This document shows positions 57,768-64,000 of a stretch of DNA of 64,000 nt, in pieces. Numbering within the stretch: the first letter of the stretch is position 1; each line of letters starts with the position of its first letter. A program made the translations under genes and the position numbers. The notes below the pieces were generated by a model. The model had not been told where the DNA came from and did no database searches. It worked only from the letters and a program-made list of their open reading frames with translations. Source of the DNA: Hydractinia symbiolongicarpus (taxonomy: Eukaryota > Cnidaria > Hydrozoa > Anthoathecata > Hydractiniidae); assembly GCF_029227915.1 (NCBI RefSeq), contig NC_079884.1, forward strand, positions 24,304,001-24,368,000, written 5' to 3'.

Positions 57768-60700
57768 CTATAAATTATAATGGCCTCTAGCCAGTGTGGT
57801 AATACCATCTTCCAAAATTATGCGTTTATCATCATCCGCATTGAGCGCGAGTTTGTTTGTTTTTATGGTATGAACATCATGCTTAATCGATCGAAAGGTC
57901 ATCTGTTCTCTGTAAACATTTTCACCCTCAAACAGGCATCTCTTATAATCATCGAAACCTATGGTCTCCCTCACCACACATTTCTTGACCCCCTTGCACC
58001 TCTTATCCTCACTACCACATAGCTGTTTGTATGCATAGGTCTTAGCTCTTAGGGCTACAAACTCAGTCATCACCTTACCACCTAACTCGTCCTTCATCAG
58101 CCCAATGATCTTTTTATTCAAACCTAATGGTAGAGGTCTACCATCTTCCTTATCATACCCCGATGTGTCAAATCTCTCAGACACATCATCAGCGATATCC
58201 TTGTAGAAATCGCCCGTTTTTATGTGGTATACGAATGAATCAGTATCCATATAGCAAAGTTTCACATCATCACCATATTTCGGTCTCATATAGTCATAGT
58301 GAAACTCGTACATAATCATCTTAGACATGTCCAGAATTGCCAGTCCTAGGTAGGTTGGTTTATTCATTTTGATCTTGATCTTGGACATCTCTACACCCAT
58401 CAGTGTTTCCGAGAACCATGTGCTACCCTTGAAGTTTGGCTTCATCACCAGCTTCTCATACTGTTCCTTCTTCGTAGCCAAGCGTATGTCTTTGTGTTTA
58501 CGCTGATTCTCCATTGTCTTACCAAAGAACGAATTGTTTATCAGCTTGAAAAAATCCTTCTCAAAGTCATTCTTCGACTCCGTGCGCAGCTGTGTATTGA
58601 AGTCTATATACGACTTCAGCCACGCACTCTGATTAAATCTCAAGACTCTATGAACCTTATCAAGAACAATACCGTGATTCAAAGCCTGAGCAAGCGCACG
58701 GATATGGATGATGTAGTTTGTCTTGCTCGAAAGACATGGTGTCAGCTTCTCGACCCCATTGATAACCTTCCTCTCGGGCATGAAAGGAAGATCGTTATGT
58801 GCGTCATGAAGATCAGGTGGATATCTAACATCAACCTCAAGCATGTACCCCTTTTTACCGTTTTCCACAGCCAACTCTGAAATGAGTTCGGGTGTAAATT
58901 TACCGGAATCATCCCACTCAAACCCTCCGGTGGGCATCTTCTGTATCATGGCCCATCCATAAAGATTGTTAGCATCAAGATACTGCAGATAGGTTGTATC
59001 TTCCGAAGTATTATACATATCGCCCATATATGGATTGTTGGCCTTGGCGTGGCGGTGGACAGCTTGACACAATCCACCCTTAATACCGCTTTCAATGAAC
59101 GTGACCATCTCAATATCAGACAATAGATCTAGACTAACCCAGGTCTTTTTCAGACATGCTTGCCAAGTTAATCCAGGAGTTGTGTAAAAATGCGCGGGAT
59201 CTAGTTTGTAGTATCTCAAACACGTCTCTCTGAATGTCTCAAACACACCAGCGAGCAATAGAACATCTGTATTGAGATAGATGTCATGATATTCACCTAG
59301 ATCCTTAATATCAAAGGCTTTCCAAACCTTCTGAGCATGCTCATAGTCAGCATCACTGATGTGACTCATGTTAAGCTTGCTATAAAAGTCATCCTTTGAC
59401 GGGAGCTCAGTTTCATTAAACCTATCGAATGAGTTAACATACTCATATGGGTATACACCTTTTCTCAACAGCAACCTGAACTGCTCATCGTTTCCCGTGT
59501 GCATATTACGGAACTTTTCAAGTAAACTCTGCTTATCAAGATTTCTATTGCAACCGACATCGCATTCACCACATTTCCCGTGAGCAATATAGTTTTCATC
59601 AATATATTCAAACGAGCATCCTGAGCTACACTCATCACATCTCATGTTGTTAACACCCGCGAGATTTGCACTAAGATTGTTCAAGCCGCTAGACATAAAT
59701 CTAAACGAATCTATGAATCTTAGCTTTATCTTTTTGTCCTTAGTCTCACCATTTTTGTTAATATATTCGCCAACCTTAACATCGGTCGAGAAAGAGATAT
59801 ATTTCTCCTTATTCTCTGCGATTACACCCATACCATCCTCTCCGTACTTCCTTGCAAGCTCCTTAATGAATAAATGCGCATCATATCCGCTCAGATTGTG
59901 GAATACAACCGGAATATAATTAGGAACCTTGTAACGCAGATTACATTCCTGATGGGCGGATCCGCGAAACTTACCAGTGAAATGACAGTGATCCCTAACC
60001 TTGATGTCATCATCACCATCAAATTCCTTCATACAAATGTGGCAAACCTCGGATCTATTGAAACCGTCACGCTCCTCATCCGTCAGTGGATCCATTTCTT
60101 TCTGAGGAAACATGTTATATAACCTTTCAGCCTCAGAAACCACATGATCCGCAAAGCGCGGAACACAGTCCTCACCACGGTAAAGATTAAGAGGGTTGGG
60201 AACTTCACCATGAGCATATTTACTATAACAACAGAATCCGGTTGGGACATGTTTACCAACTTTCTCGGTTGATGATCCGCCTTTTCTCTCATCCTCGGGC
60301 AATTCTTGTGTAAAAGCTTCGAAATCGGCATAAATGATGAATGGAACCTTGAGCTGAAACTTACCATCGGTGAAGGTTAGAGCGGTACCCTCTTTAGGGA
60401 GTTGAACCTTAGCAGCATCATTATCTTTACAATACTCAAAGTGCTCATCCCTTTTCAGCTCGCTCGGGAAACCAGAAAGACAATTCAGGCAATAATGCTC
60501 TTTATTTTTATACTTTGAGTTGACCTTGCTCAGGACACCGCTCAGGTTCTTAACAGCGATATAATGCCTCTTATCCCCTTCACACAATAGAAACAAAACA
60601 ACAGTTTTCTCGCGATCAAGATGTTTCGACCTACGGCACATATAGATGACACCTTCCTCATCATCTTTTGTCAAAACATGCACTGCGATATCAGGGTTCC

Positions 60701-61817
60701 TTCTCTGAAAGAGATCTATCTTGTTTAGTGCCATTGGGAAAGATGGACCATCCCAATTGCACTTGTCTTCAAACTTCTTAAGGTTTGAGATTCGTTCAGG
60801 ATGATTATCGATCTTATCATGATTGAGAGCAGCCAAAACGGCCCATTTGAAACAGTCCTCGTCATCCTCGTTATGAGGGTTAATCACAGATCGCTTTCCA
60901 CTGAAATTCTTGGGTAGCGGCAAGTAAGAACTACCTCTGGTTAATTTCAGTTTATGAAAGTCCACATGCATATGTAGGATCCTTTCGATTGTGAACCCGC
61001 TGGCGGATAGAGCAGGGTTTTCAATCTGCTCGATTATCTTATTACACATCCGATCGAAAACATCAGAAATGTCATCGTGGGCGTGCAGTATCTCCATATA
61101 GCTATTGAACGCTTTATCGACATGTACACACGGGGCATCAGACGAGCTGGTGTCCTCCCTTACCCACTTCACCCACAAGGTTGCCTGAGTCTTCAATGAC
61201 TTCTTTTGCCCGAGCACGTCACTCATCAACCTCTTGACGACATGCTCGACCTTTTCGAGAAAGACCTTGACATTCTTCTCACCGTCAGGGTTTATCTTGA
61301 ACCTTTTGTAGGAACCTACAAACGCTTCTTCAATAGGAGTATAAGGATTTTCCTCTTTCACCTCTTCCTCCTCTTTCACCTCTTCCTCTCCACTGTCCTT
61401 TTTATACAAACCCATGATCTTATCCTTCATGGTTTTGAAAGCTTTTGTTGTTTTATCCTTAATAGCCTTAGGTACATGATTTATCAACCAGTCTCTCCAT
61501 TCAATCAACTTGCTTTTCACAATAGGTCTGGTTTTAATCATTTCTTGCAGCTCAAACAAATCCATGTCTTGTTGGCTAGTACCGGATCTCGAGGGTCTCG
61601 GTGCTGGTACGGGTCTAGGCATCGGTATTGGTCTATTTGGTCTCGTCGCTGGTACTGGTCTGGTGGGTCTTGGCACGGGTACCGGTCTAACCGGTGCTGA
61701 CACGGTAGTGGGTGTCAATAATTCGATCAGATCGGCCTTTCTGAGCCTTGAGTATCCATGTAGACCGCGTTCCTTAGCGAGTTTTCTTAATTCAGCAACC
61801 GTATTTCTCGAAGTCAT
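57768..61817 (-). CDS. polB: Protein-primed family B DNA polymerase with N-terminal SAP-like domain
   Basis: 1349 aa, intact. Residues 5-35 form a SAP/Rho-N-like helix pair (AELRKLAKERGL, RKADLIELL), then a Pro-Arg repeat linker (41-78) and an acidic patch (143-156). Residues 317-425 carry a block with CFKWAVLAAL and HYIAV, seen in Polinton polymerases of many invertebrates. A CxxC...HxxxxC finger lies at 443-463. Exo I YADFEAF (D497, E499); a treble-clef/HNH-like finger CHIC...DHCHFTG at 592-626; Exo II GYDAHLF (D646); a cysteine cluster 727-756; Exo III with D851. Pol A LDANNLYG (D948); Pol B NNSFFGK (1094-1100); Pol C YMDTDS (1189-1194). The expected role is replication of the linear element from a terminal protein. 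The start is fixed by the conserved leader shared with the next genes. Confidence 0.95.
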   Translation of the reverse strand: MTSRNTVAELRKLAKERGLHGYSRLRKADLIELLTPTTVSAPVRPVPVPRPTRPVPATRPNRPIPMPRPVPAPRPSRSGTSQQDMDLFELQEMIKTRPIVKSKLIEWRDWLINHVPKAIKDKTTKAFKTMKDKIMGLYKKDSGEEEVKEEEEVKEENPYTPIEEAFVGSYKRFKINPDGEKNVKVFLEKVEHVVKRLMSDVLGQKKSLKTQATLWVKWVREDTSSSDAPCVHVDKAFNSYMEILHAHDDISDVFDRMCNKIIEQIENPALSASGFTIERILHMHVDFHKLKLTRGSSYLPLPKNFSGKRSVINPHNEDDEDCFKWAVLAALNHDKIDNHPERISNLKKFEDKCNWDGPSFPMALNKIDLFQRRNPDIAVHVLTKDDEEGVIYMCRRSKHLDREKTVVLFLLCEGDKRHYIAVKNLSGVLSKVNSKYKNKEHYCLNCLSGFPSELKRDEHFEYCKDNDAAKVQLPKEGTALTFTDGKFQLKVPFIIYADFEAFTQELPEDERKGGSSTEKVGKHVPTGFCCYSKYAHGEVPNPLNLYRGEDCVPRFADHVVSEAERLYNMFPQKEMDPLTDEERDGFNRSEVCHICMKEFDGDDDIKVRDHCHFTGKFRGSAHQECNLRYKVPNYIPVVFHNLSGYDAHLFIKELARKYGEDGMGVIAENKEKYISFSTDVKVGEYINKNGETKDKKIKLRFIDSFRFMSSGLNNLSANLAGVNNMRCDECSSGCSFEYIDENYIAHGKCGECDVGCNRNLDKQSLLEKFRNMHTGNDEQFRLLLRKGVYPYEYVNSFDRFNETELPSKDDFYSKLNMSHISDADYEHAQKVWKAFDIKDLGEYHDIYLNTDVLLLAGVFETFRETCLRYYKLDPAHFYTTPGLTWQACLKKTWVSLDLLSDIEMVTFIESGIKGGLCQAVHRHAKANNPYMGDMYNTSEDTTYLQYLDANNLYGWAMIQKMPTGGFEWDDSGKFTPELISELAVENGKKGYMLEVDVRYPPDLHDAHNDLPFMPERKVINGVEKLTPCLSSKTNYIIHIRALAQALNHGIVLDKVHRVLRFNQSAWLKSYIDFNTQLRTESKNDFEKDFFKLINNSFFGKTMENQRKHKDIRLATKKEQYEKLVMKPNFKGSTWFSETLMGVEMSKIKIKMNKPTYLGLAILDMSKMIMYEFHYDYMRPKYGDDVKLCYMDTDSFVYHIKTGDFYKDIADDVSERFDTSGYDKEDGRPLPLGLNKKIIGLMKDELGGKVMTEFVALRAKTYAYKQLCGSEDKRCKGVKKCVVRETIGFDDYKRCLFEGENVYREQMTFRSIKHDVHTIKTNKLALNADDDKRIILEDGITTLARGHYNL

Positions 61818-61878
61818 GCTTGTGTATGATATACGATTTTGAACCTTTAAGATGGTTTTATATAATCATGAAACTATA
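61818..61878 (-). promoter_or_regulatory. Promoter/leader of the polymerase gene
   Basis: Directly before the ATG, minus strand, it shares AAAATCGTATATCATACAC-AAGC with the leaders of the two small genes. An AT-rich TATAAAAC-like box lies about 35-45 nt upstream and TTTTTATAG further up. A diverged version of the duplicated cassette. Confidence 0.5.
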
Positions 61879-61893
61879 AAAAGATTAATATAA

Positions 61894-61917
61894 TTTGTTA
61901 CTCGATCGAGTAACAAA
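61894..61917. terminator. 24-bp perfect palindrome, gene-end signal
   Basis: TTTGTTACTCGA followed by its exact reverse complement, 28 nt after the stop of the 121-aa gene. Identical to 62491-62514. It should fold as a hairpin in the transcript. Confidence 0.65.
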
Positions 61918-61945
61918 AACAATCTAGTTGTCCAACCATAACCCT

Positions 61946-62311
61946 TCAACACAAAGTCATACCAGCAGCCATAGAATCGGTAACCCGATTGGTCAGATGT
62001 CTCCTTGAAACCAGTGGTACCCAAGGTGGATAGAATCGGAAATATTTATAATAATGATATTCATCATAATAATTCCTACAACAATGAATCTCCAGGACAA
62101 GCCTCCTGTCAACGATGGGATTCACCCGGTACTCTTCGGGTATATCCAACACGGTGAACTTTTTGTAATTCGGCAGCTCCATGATATATTCACTACCACT
62201 CCGACATCCTTCATCGGAGTGACGTAGGGTTAATCTCGGTGATGTCTCTCCATCCACATCAATATTTCGGAATAAGGTCAGGTGAATTTTGTTATCAACT
62301 GTCGATGTCAT
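61946..62311 (-). CDS. Unknown 121-aa protein of the Polinton-like element
   Basis: Not recognised. Its first eight residues (MTSTVDNK) are identical to those of the 212-aa gene because the start lies inside the duplicated leader cassette. The rest is mixed, with a Tyr/His/Arg-rich middle (YYDEYHYYKYF) and no signal peptide, membrane segment or clear motif. It lies between the polymerase and the 212-aa gene, same strand, with its own promoter cassette and a 24-bp palindrome after its stop. Probably an accessory gene. The promoter, start and palindrome support it being real. Confidence 0.7.
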   Translation of the reverse strand: MTSTVDNKIHLTLFRNIDVDGETSPRLTLRHSDEGCRSGSEYIMELPNYKKFTVLDIPEEYRVNPIVDRRLVLEIHCCRNYYDEYHYYKYFRFYPPWVPLVSRRHLTNRVTDSMAAGMTLC

Positions 62312-62370
62312 GCTTGGCTATGATATACGATTTTGTAATCTTTAACCCAATTTTTATAAATCGTGTTGGA
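62312..62370 (-). promoter_or_regulatory. Promoter/leader cassette of the 121-aa gene
   Basis: Minus strand: TCCAACACGATTTATAAAAA (TATA box), then TTGGGTTAAAGATTACAAAA and TCGTATATCATAGCCAAGC to the ATG. Identical to the cassette at 63168-63227 except one base, with the identity running on into the first eight codons. Confidence 0.75.
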
Positions 62371-62490
62371 GTGTCATGAGTGTCCTCGTTTGTAATGCAA
62401 CCATCATGCTAAATTGTGGTAAAACACGCTTTGTGATACATACATCGATACACCATGAGTACCCACCCACCGGCACCTCGAGGGTCCATG

Positions 62491-62514
62491 TTTGTTACTC
62501 GATCGAGTAACAAA
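62491..62514. terminator. 24-bp perfect palindrome, gene-end signal
   Basis: Same sequence as 61894-61917, here 14 nt after the stop of the 212-aa gene. Confidence 0.65.
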
Positions 62515-62528
62515 TCCGGGTTGTTCAA

Positions 62529-63167
62529 TCAATATTCTACGCACAATTCGCACCAACATTTGTTATAATGATTATAATCATCATCATCATAATCAGCATC
62601 ATTAACATGTCGTTTCTTTGCCAAGTACTTTAGCAATGGGGTTATTAATCTGGAGTTCACATCCTGTTCATAAGTCATGTATATGATATTCCCATCCTTG
62701 TCGTAGGTCTCACCATAACCCTCGTCATGGGAATAGGCATAACCCTCGTCTTCAAACCATTGTTGGCTATAAAATCCCCCCAATCGATGCCTATTCACAT
62801 GTCTATTTGCAATAATAGGTACATATCCAAGAGGTAAAGTGGCGAAATTTAGCTGGGGTTCATTAGGAGCATCAACGGATGTTGACACAACATTCCATGT
62901 CAAATAGTTTATAATCCATCGATCCCCATCAAAAAAATTCTCATCACCCAAGTCATTCCTCAGTTCACTTTCACTTATTTCGAGTCTTTGGGCTATATAT
63001 CTTACATCGTCAATCGTTCTATTATTTCTGATGTAGGTTTTGAATTCAACATACCTTATGGGTACTCTGGGATATTTGTATTCGATATCTTCGTCGTAGA
63101 AAAATCTTCGGAATAATATCCAGTCCATTTCGTGGGTGGATGGTTTGTTATCAACTGTCGATGTCAT
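62529..63167 (-). CDS. Unknown 212-aa protein of the Polinton-like element
   Basis: Not recognised. Starts MTSTVDNK from the duplicated cassette. Acidic overall, with many Tyr and Asp. A middle segment (RTIDDVRYIAQRLEISESEL) looks helical and could be a small HTH-like or oligomerisation unit (weak inference). The C-terminus is an Asp run followed by a CWCELC cysteine cluster. No signal peptide or membrane span. Same strand and spacing as its neighbours, with a TATA-containing cassette before it and a palindrome 14 nt after it, so independently transcribed. An accessory or virion protein is possible; nothing in the sequence decides. Confidence 0.72.
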   Translation of the reverse strand: MTSTVDNKPSTHEMDWILFRRFFYDEDIEYKYPRVPIRYVEFKTYIRNNRTIDDVRYIAQRLEISESELRNDLGDENFFDGDRWIINYLTWNVVSTSVDAPNEPQLNFATLPLGYVPIIANRHVNRHRLGGFYSQQWFEDEGYAYSHDEGYGETYDKDGNIIYMTYEQDVNSRLITPLLKYLAKKRHVNDADYDDDDYNHYNKCWCELCVEY

Positions 63168-63227
63168 GCTTGGCTATGATATACGATTTTGTAATCTTTA
63201 ACCCAATTTTTATAAATCGTATTGGAG
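63168..63227 (-). promoter_or_regulatory. Promoter/leader cassette of the 212-aa gene
   Basis: Minus strand: TCCAATACGATTTATAAAAA (TATA box) and the same downstream leader as at 62312-62370. Distance from TATA box to ATG is about 45-50 nt in both, which leaves room for a very short 5'UTR. Confidence 0.75.
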
Positions 63228-63258
63228 GTTCGTGACCCGTACACCATGGATACTCACA

Positions 63259-63282
63259 TTTGTTACCCGCCCGAGTAACAAA
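63259..63282. terminator. Imperfect 24-bp palindrome, gene-end signal
   Basis: TTTGTTAC and GTAACAAA arms around a changed core (CCGCCCGA), 10 nt after the stop of the 85-aa gene. The arms are conserved exactly while the core has diverged from the other two copies. Confidence 0.6.
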
Positions 63283-63292
63283 AAATGTCCAA

Positions 63293-63550
63293 TCACTTGG
63301 ATCTCTTGTCGTTATAACGTTTTTGAGATTTTAGATATGCCTCCCTGTTGTCCGACCTCCACCTTGAACAGTATCCATACCATTCCTTCTTGGTATCCAG
63401 ATCAATGGTGTAGGATGGATCCAGATCATTCTTCTCAATCACCTCAATCAATTTAGCTTTTTTCATTCCAGCAATATACTTCACCCCACGGGATTTAGCA
63501 ACCTCTCTCAACTCTCTCAGTTTTATCAATTTGTAATCCATGTCTGACAT
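63293..63550 (-). CDS. 85-aa SAP-like domain protein of the Polinton-like element
   Basis: Residues 8-42 form a SAP/Rho-N-like helix-extended-helix (LRELREVAKSRGV, then GMKKAKLIEVIEK) similar to the N-terminus of the polymerase in the same element. A basic tail with Trp, Tyr and Cys (WYGYCSRW) and KRYNDKRSK follows. The likely role is binding of element DNA, for example at termini or in packaging (inference). The ATG is preceded by an AT-rich TATA-like region shared with the divergent integrase gene. A gene-end palindrome lies 10 nt after the stop. Confidence 0.75.
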   Translation of the reverse strand: MSDMDYKLIKLRELREVAKSRGVKYIAGMKKAKLIEVIEKNDLDPSYTIDLDTKKEWYGYCSRWRSDNREAYLKSQKRYNDKRSK

Positions 63551-63638
63551 ATTAATATAAATATAAAAAAACTTTAAGCACTTTTATCGTACCACATCAT
63601 AACAAAAAGAGATAAATAAAGGTGTGCATAAATAAAAC
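63551..63638. promoter_or_regulatory. Divergent promoter between SAP-like and integrase genes
   Basis: 88 bp, about 75% A+T. A minus-strand TTTTTTTATATTTATATT tract lies just before the 85-aa gene. On the plus strand, gataaataaaggtgtgcata and aataaaac precede the integrase ATG. No copy of the TATA cassette used by the other genes. Confidence 0.45.
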
Positions 63639-64000
63639 ATGTCAAACTCTAAACTTCAAGAGACTTACTATCAACCTCAAAATTTATGGAAAGGACAAAA
63701 AGCTGTTCAGAATTTAAGAGGATTCGGTTTCAAGCCAAAGGAGATTAAGAAGTGGCTATCAAAACAAGCATTTTGGCAAGTACATTTACCCGCTCCAAAA
63801 CATGTTGAAAGACCACATTATGAAGTTACCACCCCTAATGATTTACATCAATTCGATTTATTGTACATGCCCGGCGACATACTGTATGGTAATAAATATA
63901 AGTACATTTTGTCGAGAATCGATGCTGCTTCCAGATACAAAGTAGCCCGACCTTTGAGGAGTAAGAAAGCCAAAGAGGTTGCCGCTATGATTGAGGACAT
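63639..64000 (+). CDS. Retrovirus-type integrase (rve) of the Polinton-like element, 5' part
   Basis: 120 codons to the window edge, so partial. The N-terminus has the FGFKPKEIKKWLSKQ helix pair typical of Polinton integrases. HYEVTTPNDLHQFDLLYMP then contains the first catalytic aspartate (D73) of the DD35E core, followed by KYKYILSRIDAASRY. The second Asp, the Glu and any chromodomain lie outside. Known role: integration of the linear element DNA with 6-bp target duplication. Divergent to the minus-strand genes, the usual polarity change in Polintons. Confidence 0.92.
   Translation, partial: MSNSKLQETYYQPQNLWKGQKAVQNLRGFGFKPKEIKKWLSKQAFWQVHLPAPKHVERPHYEVTTPNDLHQFDLLYMPGDILYGNKYKYILSRIDAASRYKVARPLRSKKAKEVAAMIED

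Larger units (their letters stand above)
57390..64000. mobile_element. Polinton/Maverick-like (adintovirus-like) integrated element, left part
   Basis: The combination of a protein-primed family B DNA polymerase and a divergent retrovirus-type integrase defines this class. Its sequence is visibly less AT-rich than the host flank. The left limit is inferred from the point where the flanking repeat copy breaks off; the first bases after it include AG, the canonical Polinton terminus. Four minus-strand genes and one plus-strand gene are visible; capsid, packaging ATPase and protease genes, if present, lie beyond the right edge. Reading frames are intact, so the copy is young or under selection. 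Confidence 0.85.

Noticed and set aside
58127-61700. Several plus-strand frames across the polymerase gene
   Set aside because: They are shadows of the minus-strand 1349-aa frame, whose catalytic motifs are unambiguous.

Overview
The window looks like nuclear DNA from an AT-rich metazoan. It has short genes with GT-AG introns, long introns and intergenic stretches, AATAAA signals, single-exon rhodopsin-like GPCRs, a tRNA-derived SINE, and relics of Penelope-like and BEL/Pao retroelements. An early-branching marine invertebrate, perhaps a hydrozoan cnidarian, is my best guess. That guess rests on overall style, and no single marker proves it.

Layout. 1-595 (minus) is the 5' part of a GT10 alpha-fucosyltransferase cut by the window edge. 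2684-3820 (plus) is an ankyrin / coiled-coil / RING protein. 6479-7829 (plus) is a three-exon gene for a small secreted protein. 8862-14489 (plus) is a six-exon DCLRE1A/SNM1A-type interstrand-crosslink repair nuclease with a UBZ4 finger. 14.5-21.6 kb has no convincing gene; it holds an 18-bp minisatellite, a 97-bp MITE with clean 9-bp target duplications, and a 1.3-kb array of a 25-bp satellite. 21.7-51.2 kb carries a dispersed GPCR group: intact genes at 21697-22647 (plus) and 27728-28624 (minus), a one-base-frameshifted paralogue at 38033-38915 (minus), and decayed copies at 29118-29206 and 50766-51182 (both plus).

Between the GPCRs lies a complete, apparently intact 3.7-kb DNA transposon (30583-34286). 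It has perfect 55-bp terminal inverted repeats and two convergent genes: a SWIM-finger/YqaJ-type exonuclease and a THAP-domain DDE transposase. This is the organisation of ISL2EU-type elements. Around it are dispersed non-autonomous repeats, a decayed BEL/Pao element (42.6-43.4 kb), a decayed Penelope-like element (53.0-53.7 kb) and a tRNA-derived SINE (54.4-54.8 kb). Order and orientation of shared segments show that about 25.9-28.6 kb and 50.7-55.1 kb are an old inverted segmental duplication.

From about 57.39 kb to the window end is the first part of a Polinton/Maverick-like (adintovirus-like) integrated element. On the minus strand it has a 1349-aa protein-primed family B DNA polymerase with an N-terminal SAP-like domain, two unknown small proteins and an 85-aa SAP-like protein. 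A divergent retrovirus-type integrase runs off the right edge. Its small genes show a compact expression grammar. Two share an almost identical promoter/leader/start cassette. Every minus-strand gene is followed by a palindrome, and three of these belong to one 24-bp family. This resembles the hairpin 3'-end rule known from giant viruses and virophages and is the most interesting feature of the window.
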